This document shows positions 15,720-23,510 of a stretch of DNA of 32,971 nucleotides, one piece after another. The stretch's first letter is position 1. The number at the start of each line of letters is the position of its first letter. Below the pieces are notes generated by a model, which saw only the letters and a program-made list of their open reading frames with translations, searched no databases and was not told where the DNA came from. The position numbers were made by a program, and so were the translations under genes. Where the stretch lies: contig VHDE01000054.1 of NCBI GenBank assembly GCA_016871515.1, forward strand, positions 1-32,971, read 5' to 3'. Source of the stretch: Verrucomicrobiota bacterium. GTDB lineage: Bacteria; Verrucomicrobiota; Verrucomicrobiia; Limisphaerales; SIBE01.

Positions 15720-17285
15720 ATGGCTCCGAAAACAAAACCTGCCGCTATGAAGCTAGTCCGCTCAATGACGTTTGCTTTTTCCCTTGCGTTGTCTGCCTTG
15801 GCTCAAGCTCCCAACAATCCCGGCCGCGGCGGAGATGGACCCGGAGGTATGGGCGGTGTGCAAGAGGAATGGAAACTAGTCAAGCAATTCGACAAGGACA
15901 ATGACAAGCGTCTTAACGCCGCGGAACGCAAGGCGGCCCGTGAGTTCATTACCAACGAGAAAGCTGCCGGCCGAGGCCCGCGCCGGCCCGGATTTCGCGG
16001 GCGAGGCGAGAGCCAGGAGCCTGTGGGGCTCGGGCCGAAAGTTACGCCCGCGGATGTGAAATCGTTTCCCGGCCTCCCTCTCTACGATTTGCAAACTCTT
16101 CGAACCTTCTTCCTGGAATTCGAGAACGCCGATTGGGAAAAGGAACTGGCCGATTTCTATCACACAGATGTTGAAGTGCCCGCCACGCTCACGGTGGACG
16201 GGAAGACCTATCGCGACGTTGGCGTTCACTTCCGCGGCGCGTCATCTTTTTTTACGGTTGGCGAGGGCCGCAAGCGGTCGCTCAACCTTTCGTTTGATTT
16301 CGTGCATCCGGCTCAGCAGTTCGGCGGCTATCGAACGATGGACCTCCTAAACTCGCACACGGACAGCACGTATCTGAGGACTGTCCTGTATACTCAGATT
16401 GCTCGCGAGTACATCCCGGCGGCGAAGGCCAATTACGTGCGCGTGGTGATCAACGGCGAAAGCTGGGGCATTTACGTGAACTCGCAGCAGTTCAACAAAG
16501 AATTTGTCAAAGACTGGTTTGGTGCTGCGCAAGGCGCACGGTGGAAAGTGCCTGGCAGCCCGCGCGGCCGCGGCGGCTTGAGTTACCTCGGCGAGAATAC
16601 CGCCGAGTACAAACGGATTTACGAAATCAAAACCAAGGATGATCCCGCTGCTTGGGCGAGCCTTATCAAGCTTTGCCGCCTCTTGGAAGAGACTCCCACG
16701 GAGAAGCTAATCGAAGTGCTGACGCCGCTGCTCGACATTCATGGCGCGCTCAAATTCCTGGCGCTGGAAAATGTGCTCATCAACAACGACGGATACTGGA
16801 TTCGTTCGAGCGATTATAACCTGTATCAAGATGCACAGGGCCGTTTCCATATCATCCCGCACGACGCGAATGAAACCTTTGCTTACCCCGGCGGCCCGGG
16901 CGGCGGACCGCGGGTCGAAGGTGTTGAACTGGATACTCTCTTCGGTGCTGATGATAAGACCAAGCCGCTGCTTAACAGATTGCTTGCGGTCGATTCGTTG
17001 CGGGCGAGCTATCTGGGTTATGTGCGCGACATCGCCACAAAATGGCTCGACTGGAATAAGCTCGGTCCGCTCGCGAGACAATATCAGGCACTCATCGCCA
17101 ATGATGTGAAAGCAGACGTGCACAAACTCGCGACGTTTGAAGCTTTCACCAGGGGCGTTGCGGAAGACCTCGATGAACGGAGCTTCCGCGGTCCGCGGCG
17201 CAGTATTAGTCTCAAAAAGTTTGCCGAACAGCGCCGGGCCTTCTTGCTCAATCATCCGCAAGTCAAGGAAGCGGTGGCGCCCTAA
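15720..17285 (+). CDS. Secreted CotH-kinase family protein with an EF-hand
   Basis: A 521-residue exported protein. The signal peptide is at about 10-29, ending LSALAQA. An alternative start at ATG 15747 would give a shorter n-region. A Ca2+-type EF-hand loop follows (D58-K-D60-N-D62...E69). After a Gly/Arg-rich stretch the CotH domain starts at about 125, with ADFYHTDVEVPATLTVDG, VGVHFRGASSF and YRTMDLLNSHTDSTYLR. The likely catalytic aspartates are D357 (LINNDGYWIRSSDYNLY) and D382 (IIPHDANETF). The Arg/Gly-Ser motif and the NND/HDAN pair match the spore-coat kinase family better than those of the first CotH protein here. It probably phosphorylates extracytoplasmic proteins, and the Rieske and first CotH products are the obvious candidates to test. 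It is convergent with the next pseudogene. Confidence 0.88.
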   Translation: MAPKTKPAAMKLVRSMTFAFSLALSALAQAPNNPGRGGDGPGGMGGVQEEWKLVKQFDKDNDKRLNAAERKAAREFITNEKAAGRGPRRPGFRGRGESQEPVGLGPKVTPADVKSFPGLPLYDLQTLRTFFLEFENADWEKELADFYHTDVEVPATLTVDGKTYRDVGVHFRGASSFFTVGEGRKRSLNLSFDFVHPAQQFGGYRTMDLLNSHTDSTYLRTVLYTQIAREYIPAAKANYVRVVINGESWGIYVNSQQFNKEFVKDWFGAAQGARWKVPGSPRGRGGLSYLGENTAEYKRIYEIKTKDDPAAWASLIKLCRLLEETPTEKLIEVLTPLLDIHGALKFLALENVLINNDGYWIRSSDYNLYQDAQGRFHIIPHDANETFAYPGGPGGGPRVEGVELDTLFGADDKTKPLLNRLLAVDSLRASYLGYVRDIATKWLDWNKLGPLARQYQALIANDVKADVHKLATFEAFTRGVAEDLDERSFRGPRRSISLKKFAEQRRAFLLNHPQVKEAVAP

Positions 17286-17312
17286 GTCTAAGCTAACAGG
17301 GTGTTTTAGAAT

Positions 17313-19020
17313 TCAATTCAAACGCGCCGGAATCTGATTCAACGTGTAATGGAACGTGTCGCGCCGCAGCTTCCGGCCCTCTCTGTTTCGGACATCCAAA
17401 GCGCGAACCATGGTGACGTAGCCGGCTTGGCAACCATCGATTTGCAGACCCACGCGCCGCAGGTCCGGAGACACGTCGACTTTCGTCACGCGCACGGGCG
17501 GGCTGGGAACCTTTTCGTCGCGATCTTTCTCCGGAACGTTATGCTGGCCGTCGTAGGCGTAAGTGTATTGCGGCGCATCCCAATTCTCCGTATCGCTTGG
17601 CGTCCACTGGTTGTGTGAAGGTAAGCGCGAAGCCATCGGGCTGCGCGTGGACGTCGCGAATCTCGAAAGGGGTTTTTCCAGTAAAGGCGACACGGTCGAG
17701 TGAGTGTGGCTGTGGTGCGATGCTCGTCCAATGGCCCATGCGCAAGCCCCCGGCGTAAAGTTTGCCATCGCGGCCGAATGCGATCCGATTCACACCAGAC
17801 GCAAAACCCTTCACGAATGGAAAGACGGCGCCTTGCCATTCCCCGTTAACCTTCTCCAATGCCACGCGCATCACACTCGCGTTTTGAAACTCGCCCGCGT
17901 AAGTGCAAATCGCCAAGTCGCCATTCGGCAGAGCGTCCAGTCCGCCAACTAACAGTTTGATCTCCTTCGGCGCCGGAAAATGCTCGACGACAAACGACTC
18001 GTCGCCAGCAGGTTTGTCCACGAAGGCAGGATCAGCCAGGAGAACTTTGGGCTGCGGGGTTGGTGTGTCCTTCGCTCCATCGGCGTGTGAAGACGCGCCC
18101 GGCGTTTTGATGGGAAGGGCGGCGAATGCGTTGGCCAGATTGATGGCTTCCGTCGAATCGCCGCAAATCAGGGTAGCGACTTCAAACATTTGCTCGGTCA
18201 CGCTCCGCGGCAGCGTGAGCATGATTCGCGTTTTTGGATCCGACACAATATTAGTCAGAACGACACTGTAGGGTGCTTTGCCGTCGCGCTCGCTTTGCCT
18301 GACTACAATATGGTCGCCATCGTCGCGATGGGCCGTAAGGTTCGCGGCGAGACCGCGCAATGCTACAACGAGGAAGTTCTTTTCCCGTTGAATGGCTGCG
18401 GCGGTCTCGACGCCAGACAGCGGAAGAGGTTCGCCGACACCATAAACGGGCGAGTAGCGCAGAGGATCACTCAACGGCGCAACTTCGAAGCGCCGAACTA
18501 TCGCCGAGCCCGAGAGAACCTGCTCCAGTCGCGGCGTCTCGCGCACATGTGTTGTTGTGCCCGACGATGGGACCACTTCGTAAAGAAAGCTCGTTTGGCC
18601 GCCTTTGGTGCTTACGCCAAGAAAGCGACTTTTCGCTGTGTCAAAGCCGCTCCCGCCAGGGCGTAAGAATTCCCAAGGCTGCGGCGAAAGATCTTCCCAA
18701 ATGAGGTCACCCGTGAAATCGCAAACGAATCGCGTGGCTGTGCCGTTGGAAGGAGGACCGTAAAGATTGAGTGGCGCTCCCTCCCAAACGGTGTGCGTGC
18801 GCAGCTGCCTGGCATCGAACGCCAAGTGGATCTTGGTCGTCAGCGAGACCACGATGCTGCGGCTCGACCGTCCCATCGGCGCGCGGCGGAACGGGATGTC
18901 CAAAGGGTCGCGGACTGCCAAGGCGCCCGCCGCTCTGACTGGCATGGAATTGGATTGCGCCAGCGCACTTGTTACGACGCCAATCGCAAGACAGAGTTCA
19001 ATATGCCGCGACCATGTCAT
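17313..19020 (-). pseudogene. Secreted beta-propeller dehydrogenase-like protein, frameshifted near its C-terminus
   Basis: The main frame starts at ATG 19020 with a signal peptide (MTWSRHIELCLAIGVVTSALA). It runs through beta-rich repeats including LPNGDLAICTYAGEFQNASV and SGVNRIAFGRDGKLYAGGL, the module seen in large PVC proteins related to sugar dehydrogenases. At about 17593-17602, after FTQPVDAK, the frame is lost. The true continuation is in another frame, SDTENWDAPQYTYAYDG to FHYTLNQIP, ending at TGA 17313-17315. Bridging needs one inserted or two deleted bases. The C-terminal part remains intact in sequence, so the lesion is recent or a sequencing error. Without it the protein would be about 569 residues. 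No heme-binding or PQQ-binding residues could be identified, so the catalytic role is unclear. Confidence 0.75.
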
Positions 19021-19101
19021 TGCCGCGAAAGCAATCTCAGTGCAAATGCCTAAGCGAGGCAGAATTTCTCTCCGTGTCTTTCCCCCAATCATCTTCCCGT
19101 A

Positions 19102-19124
19102 GCGGCGTCTCGTGAGAGCGCCGC
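19102..19124. repeat. GC-rich hairpin repeat
   Basis: GCGGCG-t-CTC and GAG-CGCCGC pair around a 4-nt loop, with one bulged base. It lies in the gap between two minus-strand genes. It resembles part of a dispersed repeat rather than a terminator, because no T-run follows on either strand. Confidence 0.5.
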
Positions 19125-19193
19125 CATTCCTAAACATCTCGGGTTTGAGGCGCTCTTACAACCGAACCGTCAGAAGACCAGGAAGGCCTGCAG

Positions 19194-20111
19194 TCACTTC
19201 GCAAGCGCCACGATGTACCGCTGCAACCGCGCCGTCTCCTCGGCGAGGTTGAGCTGTCCGTAGATTTGGTGAAGGTTCGAGCAGACGCGTAGTAGGGTGC
19301 GTCGTGAAGTAATCGGAGCGAGATACCCTTCCTGGAAGCCATGACTGGTATGGAGGAGATATTTGACGCAGTCGGCTTTGGTCAAAAACTTTCCGCGATT
19401 GAAGGCATCGACGTAAACCTCGCCGGTGGAAGATTGGAAACGCGTCAGAAAATGTCCGGGCATGCCGATACCCGCTACCGGCAGCTTGAGGCGTCGCGTG
19501 ACAAACAAATAGACGAGACAGAGGCTGATGGGATTGCCCGTGCGGCGATCCGCGACTCGATTCAAATAACTATTGTCTGGATCGTAATAATTCTGTTCGT
19601 TGCCGCTAAATCCGAGTTCGGCAAACAGATACTGATTGATCGTCGCCAGAATACCCTCGGCGCCCGCGCCAAAATCAATTCGTTCGCGCAAGTCGCCCGC
19701 ATAACTGTCGAAGAGCGCCTGATAAGCAGCGACATTGATTTCCGGATATTGAGTCTGAGCTAGCAACCACGCACCTTCTTCCGTATCCAAATCTTCGCCT
19801 TGGCTCAGGCAAAAAGCGAGGAAGCGATTATCGGCCTCCTGCCGCGCCAGATATTGAACGATCTCCTGCGCACGCCTGCGCAGCACTGGGTCACTGCTCA
19901 GTGTGTGGGGCCGCACCCATTGGCTGGCCTCCTGGCCGTAAGCGAGAATCTTGCTGCGAATCGAGTGATATACCGCCATATCATCATCAGCTAACAGCTT
20001 CACGAGAGCCGCCCTTTGACTCTCGGAGAGGGGGCGCAACGCTTCGGCGGTGGCAAGAGCGTTCATTTTGAACTTTTTCAGACTATAAGCGCCGGTAAGG
20101 GCGTTCTTCAA
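19194..20111 (-). CDS. SirB1-type transglutaminase-like protein
   Basis: A 305-residue protein matching the SirB1 / transglutaminase-like family. Signals are GILATINQYLFAELGFSGN, YYDPDNSYLNRVADRRTGNPISLCLVY, GIGMPGHFLTRF and VYVDAFNRGKFL. The Cys, His and Asp of these motifs (ISLC, MPGHF, YVDAF) could form the transglutaminase-fold triad. The N-terminal about 100 residues are helical. No signal peptide is seen, so it is likely cytoplasmic. The biochemical role of SirB1 is not firmly known. The start at 20111 sits 3 bp after the stop of the upstream membrane-protein gene, which supports it; ATG 20066 is an alternative that removes 15 residues. Confidence 0.85.
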   Translation of the reverse strand: MKNALTGAYSLKKFKMNALATAEALRPLSESQRAALVKLLADDDMAVYHSIRSKILAYGQEASQWVRPHTLSSDPVLRRRAQEIVQYLARQEADNRFLAFCLSQGEDLDTEEGAWLLAQTQYPEINVAAYQALFDSYAGDLRERIDFGAGAEGILATINQYLFAELGFSGNEQNYYDPDNSYLNRVADRRTGNPISLCLVYLFVTRRLKLPVAGIGMPGHFLTRFQSSTGEVYVDAFNRGKFLTKADCVKYLLHTSHGFQEGYLAPITSRRTLLRVCSNLHQIYGQLNLAEETARLQRYIVALAK

Positions 20112-20114
20112 GAT

Positions 20115-20426
20115 TCATTCTGCGTTGCTGCGTGGCTGCGGGTGGTGACTCTCCTCGTTTTCGCGTTCAATTTTGGGCAGTGTTTGCTTCAAGAGTTCGC
20201 GTTGCGAAGCGCGCGCACGGGGGCGAATGATCCAAATGTCCAGCAGCGCTGTTAAGATGGCCAACCCGGTGAAGGCGAAACAAGTCAGCCAATACAGAAG
20301 AAAACCGATGCCATCGCCCAGATGAGGTTTCAAAATGGTTTGACCCCAAATGACCAATCCACCCGCCACGATCAGGAAAAACGCCCCAAACCAGCGGCGG
20401 CGGGCATCAGCGGAATTTGACATCAA
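20115..20426 (-). CDS. Small two-span membrane protein, unknown function
   Basis: A 103-residue hypothetical protein with two hydrophobic segments, about residues 13-29 (WFGAFFLIVAGGLVIWG) and 40-66 (GFLLYWLTCFAFTGLAILTA), followed by a basic helical tail. The arginines before the first span and after the second suggest both ends are cytoplasmic. I recognise no domain. It sits 3 bp upstream of the SirB1-type gene, so the two are probably one transcript. An ATG one codon later (20423) is an equally good start. Confidence 0.7.
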   Translation of the reverse strand: MMSNSADARRRWFGAFFLIVAGGLVIWGQTILKPHLGDGIGFLLYWLTCFAFTGLAILTALLDIWIIRPRARASQRELLKQTLPKIERENEESHHPQPRSNAE

Positions 20427-20462
20427 GTTTCAGTTCACCGTACGCGAGCATGGGGCCGATTG

Positions 20463-20526
20463 AAACTGTCGGCCAGGAGCGCAGCGTAAACGCACGTAAA
20501 GGCTGCGGCCCTCTGACCGACAGTTT
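20463..20526. repeat. Palindromic repeat with AAACTGTCGG ends
   Basis: Perfect 10-bp arms AAACTGTCGG (20463-20472) and CCGACAGTTT (20517-20526) enclose a 44-bp core with GCGCAGCG and GCTGCGG inner pieces. It stands 37 bp upstream of a minus-strand gene start and could influence its transcript, but it looks like a member of a dispersed family. The rest of 20427-20710 shows no gene. Confidence 0.7.
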
Positions 20527-20710
20527 TATCGCGCGCGCTTCGCAGCGTTACGGCGAAGATACGAGCGTATTCTTGAAAACTGTTCACTCAGAGCAGCCGA
20601 GGTGACGAGGCTCAAATTTCTATTGCAGGATGCGTCGTTACATCCAAAACAACGCCTCGTTACTTCGGTTGCTACAATATCCGCTTGATTGGCAGTCGCG
20701 CGGGGAATGA

Positions 20711-21325
20711 TTACTTTTTCGCCGCTTCGTAATATTTGGCGACTTCCGTCCAGTTAACGACGTTCCAGAACGCCTTGAGGTAATCCGGGCGGCGATTTTG
20801 ATATTTGAGGTAGTAGGCATGTTCCCAAACATCGCAGCCAAGGACTGGTTTAGTGCCCTCCATGAGCGGACTATCTTGATTGGCTGTCGAGGTAATCTCC
20901 AGATTCCCGGCTTTGTTTACAATTAGCCAAGCCCAACCGCTGCCGAAGCGGCCAACCCCTGCCGCTTCGAACTTCTCCTTGAAGCCGTCAAAACTCCCGA
21001 ACCCTGCCTTGATGTCATCGGCGAGTTTCCCGGCCGGCGCCCCACCCGCCTTAGGACCGATCGTTTTCCAAAACATCGAATGGTTCGCGTGTCCGCCGCC
21101 ATTATTTCGAACGGCGTTGCGAATATCTGCGGGAACAGCGTCGAGGTTGCTAATCAATTCTTCGACCGACTTTTTCTCGAGGTCAGGGTTTCCGGCGATA
21201 GCCTTGTTCACGTTAGTGACATAGGCATTGTGATGCTTGCCATGGTGGATTTCCATCGTTTGGGCGTCGATATGAGGTTCAAGCGCATCTTTGGGATACG
21301 GTAACAGAGGAAGTTCGTAAGCCAT
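20711..21325 (-). CDS. sodA: Superoxide dismutase, Mn/Fe family (Mn-like)
   Basis: A 204-residue cytoplasmic Fe/Mn superoxide dismutase that converts superoxide to hydrogen peroxide and oxygen. The metal ligands are H27 ([12 protein letters not shown]), H82 ([11 protein letters not shown]), D165 and H169 ([18 protein letters not shown]). A Gln at about 150 (ANQDSPL), rather than near residue 76, and GGG before HANH are marks of Mn-type or cambialistic enzymes. The metal choice fits a genome that also carries an Mn-type importer, but Fe use cannot be excluded. The start ATG 21325 gives [10 protein letters not shown], the standard family N-terminus. It is monocistronic. A tandem 10-bp repeat lies about 110 bp upstream. 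Confidence 0.96.
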   Translation of the reverse strand: MAYELPLLPYPKDALEPHIDAQTMEIHHGKHHNAYVTNVNKAIAGNPDLEKKSVEELISNLDAVPADIRNAVRNNGGGHANHSMFWKTIGPKAGGAPAGKLADDIKAGFGSFDGFKEKFEAAGVGRFGSGWAWLIVNKAGNLEITSTANQDSPLMEGTKPVLGCDVWEHAYYLKYQNRRPDYLKAFWNVVNWTEVAKYYEAAKK

Positions 21326-21432
21326 ACTTGTGTCCAGTTAATGTTGTTGTTTGATTGTGACCCGACCAGCAATCCTTATTGCTCCAACGCGATCAACGTA
21401 GCAAACGCCTCCCACGCGCACAAGTGCCTCGT

Positions 21433-21464
21433 GTAATATTGCGTAATATTGCCCATTTTGACAA
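21433..21464 (-). promoter_or_regulatory. Candidate sodA promoter with tandem GTAATATTGC duplication
   Basis: On the minus strand TTGTCA (21459-21464) is followed after 17 bp by CAATAT (21436-21441), with 5/6 and 3/6 consensus matches. The same stretch is a perfect tandem duplication of the 10-bp unit GTAATATTGC (21433-21442 and 21443-21452). Two AATATT palindromes one helical turn apart would suit a dimeric regulator. The start codon is about 110 bp downstream. Confidence 0.35.
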
Positions 21465-21490
21465 CCGGGGCGGGCCGCGCACTACTGGCG

Positions 21491-21633
21491 TTGAATTAAG
21501 CCCTCGCTGGCGCCATTTGGTTTCATGATCTTGATCCTGCTCTTGATCATGATCTCGTTGGCGCGAGCCTTTTGGGGAGCAAGAGCAAGATCAGGATCAG
21601 GAGTAAGAACCGCTCTCTCAGTGCTTAATTCAA
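21491..21633. repeat. Nested inverted repeat with facing hexamer arrays
   Basis: The outer 11-bp arms TTGAATTAAGC (21491-21501) and GCTTAATTCAA (21623-21633) match perfectly. Inside, 21524-21557 holds GATCTT/GATCCT/GCTCTT-like 6-bp units, and 21577-21607 holds the opposite-strand type (GAGCAA, GAGCAA, GATCAG, GATCAG, GAGTAA). The layout of short tandem units facing each other resembles the arrays around the four-helix-bundle gene, but only about 20 bp separate them here. Confidence 0.7.
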
Positions 21634-21703
21634 GGGCAGCAGCGCGCTGCCCGGGCTGCGCACTGTCTCGATTCCAGATCGAGAGACAGGCGGGACGCCC
21701 GTC

Positions 21704-22324
21704 TTACTGCATGCAAAGCCGAACGAAGTTGTCGAGCAACTGTAATCCCACTTTCTGGCTCTTCTCTGGGTGAAATTGGGTGGCGAAGACATTATTTTTC
21801 CAAACCGCCGAAGCGAAGGTTTCGCCGTATTCTGTTACGGAAGCGATGATCGAGCGGTCAGTGGGTTGTGGATAGAAACTGTGGACAAAATAAAAGTAAC
21901 TTCGATCGGGAATACTCTGAAACAGCGGGCAATCGCTCTTGGTGACCTCCACTTGATTCCAACCAATCTGAGGAACCTTCAAACCGTTCCGGCCAGAGAA
22001 GCGAATCACCTTGCCTTTGAAAAGGCCAAGCCCGGCTGCGCAACTATTGAATTCATCACTCTTTTCGAAGAGAGCCTGATACCCCACGCAAATTCCCAGA
22101 AACGGGCGTCCCGTCGCGATGAACTCGCGCGTCAACTCCAGCAGATTCTGCCTGGCCAAGGCATTGATGCAATCGTCGAAGGCTCCAACACCCGGCAACA
22201 CAGCTGCGCGCGCCTCGCGGAGTTCTTCGGGGCGGTTAACCCGATGAATACCGGCTCCGAGAAAACGCAGAGCTTTTTCAACACTGTGCAAATTGCCGGC
22301 CCCGTAGTCGATTAAGGCGATCAC
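21704..22324 (-). CDS. hisH: Imidazole glycerol phosphate synthase subunit HisH
   Basis: A 206-residue class I glutamine amidotransferase. It releases ammonia from glutamine for HisF in histidine biosynthesis. The N-terminus IALIDYGAGNLHSV and the PGVGAF loop are HisH-specific. The catalytic triad is C79 (GICVGYQ), H185 and E187 (QFHPEKSQ). I prefer the GTG at 22324 as start because it gives the standard MIALIDYG opening; an upstream ATG at 22375 would add 17 atypical residues. HisH is about 200 residues in other bacteria, which fits. No hisF or hisA lies beside it; an FkbM methyltransferase gene is upstream, and intergenic repeats, then sodA, are downstream. HisH homologues also occur in sugar-modification clusters, but the motifs read as ordinary HisH. 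Confidence 0.9.
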   Translation of the reverse strand: MIALIDYGAGNLHSVEKALRFLGAGIHRVNRPEELREARAAVLPGVGAFDDCINALARQNLLELTREFIATGRPFLGICVGYQALFEKSDEFNSCAAGLGLFKGKVIRFSGRNGLKVPQIGWNQVEVTKSDCPLFQSIPDRSYFYFVHSFYPQPTDRSIIASVTEYGETFASAVWKNNVFATQFHPEKSQKVGLQLLDNFVRLCMQ

Positions 22325-22452
22325 AGGCAGATAATAACCGTATCGGCGGGATATTCCACAGGCAACTTGCCTCACAGCGGCTCAGTTAACCGTGCGGCCG
22401 CATCGGTTAGATGTTTTCCGAGGGCGCACAAGCGCCCGGCGGCGTCCTCGTT

Positions 22453-23241
22453 CTACGCGACGCGCGGCAAGTTCTGCACGGCCAGGGTGTCGTTGCGGTG
22501 CAGACACAGGAGGTTTTTCGAAACAACATCCCCGAAGACATTCACAGGATTTTGGAAAAAATCGGGGGCATTGAATAGCGGTGGACAATGAATGTGACTG
22601 AGGTAATCACGTGACTTCATGTATTCCAACAAAGCCGTTGATCTTTCGGGTCGATCACATTCGACATAAAGCGCCGGACGACAGCGCGCGATGGTGTCGG
22701 CGGCTCCTTTGAGGACCTGCATCTCCATGCCTTCGACATCAATCTTGATGAAACGGCAATTGGATATGCCGAGCGCATCGATTGTCGTCACTGCTATAGC
22801 CGCGTTGCGCGGGCCTTCTTCAAGCGCGAGCCCTCCGAAGTTGTTGGCTTGATACGGATCCAGCACAGGGATTTCAATGGTTCCAGGCTGGGCCGAGAGG
22901 GCGATCTCGAAACAATAAATGTTAGCGAGGCTATTGAGTGCTGCGTTGGCGCAAAGCGACTGGAAAATGAGTCGTTGAGGTTCAAAGGCCATCACTAAAC
23001 CGTTATTGCCGACAGCGCGGCTCAGAACGACGGTATGTGCCCCTATGTTTGCTCCGGCCTCCACAACCACGTCGCCTGATCGCAGAATGGATTGGAACAA
23101 AGCAGCTTCTCCTTCGCTGTACTCTCCGTAAAGATCGAGCGAGCGTCCAATATATATGTGATTGACGTTGTAAAGGATCGTCCCGTGGCGGCATGGCTTC
23201 CAACGATTGAACATCTCGTGAGGGAACTGGGCTGCTTGCAT
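22453..23241 (-). CDS. FkbM family methyltransferase
   Basis: A 262-residue SAM-dependent methyltransferase. SAM-binding motif I is VVVEAGANIGAHTVVLS (about 58-74), an acidic residue follows in VMAFEPQ, and the FkbM signature CRFIKIDVEGMEMQVLKGA is at about 162-180, followed by PALYVECD. FkbM enzymes O-methylate sugars, polyketides or other secondary products; the substrate here is not evident. The N-terminal residues 1-50 (RHGTILYNVNHIYIGRSLDLYGEYSE) match relatives that act on glycans. ATG 23214 is an alternative start. It lies upstream of hisH on the same strand with a 128-bp gap, so co-transcription is possible but not clear. Confidence 0.9.
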   Translation of the reverse strand: MQAAQFPHEMFNRWKPCRHGTILYNVNHIYIGRSLDLYGEYSEGEAALFQSILRSGDVVVEAGANIGAHTVVLSRAVGNNGLVMAFEPQRLIFQSLCANAALNSLANIYCFEIALSAQPGTIEIPVLDPYQANNFGGLALEEGPRNAAIAVTTIDALGISNCRFIKIDVEGMEMQVLKGAADTIARCRPALYVECDRPERSTALLEYMKSRDYLSHIHCPPLFNAPDFFQNPVNVFGDVVSKNLLCLHRNDTLAVQNLPRVA

Positions 23242-23510
23242 AGATTTGCCACGAGCGATTGTGTTGCCGCGATCCGAGCCGACGCGCGCATACCTGTCAA
23301 GCGACCGTTGTGCGAGTCCGTTTAGGCCGCGTGATGCCTTTCAACGCGAGCCAGACGGCCGCTCAGCCATCTGCGCGGCATCATCAACGCGTTACAGAAC
23401 CACTCGCCGCGTTGCAAACATTTTTTCATAAGTCGATTGCCATGCGCCAAGGCAGTTGCTAGCTTCCGTCAATTTTTACAGTCCGGCTGCGATTTGCCTG
23501 ACGAGTGAGA

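Larger units (their letters stand above)
21326..21703. other. Intergenic region upstream of sodA
   Basis: This 378-bp gap contains a candidate sodA promoter with a 10-bp tandem duplication, a nested inverted repeat (21491-21633), and at 21661-21700 a degenerate copy of the GACAGGCGGGACGCC repeat. A plus-strand frame starting at 21525 is made from these repeats and is not a credible gene. Confidence 0.6.
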
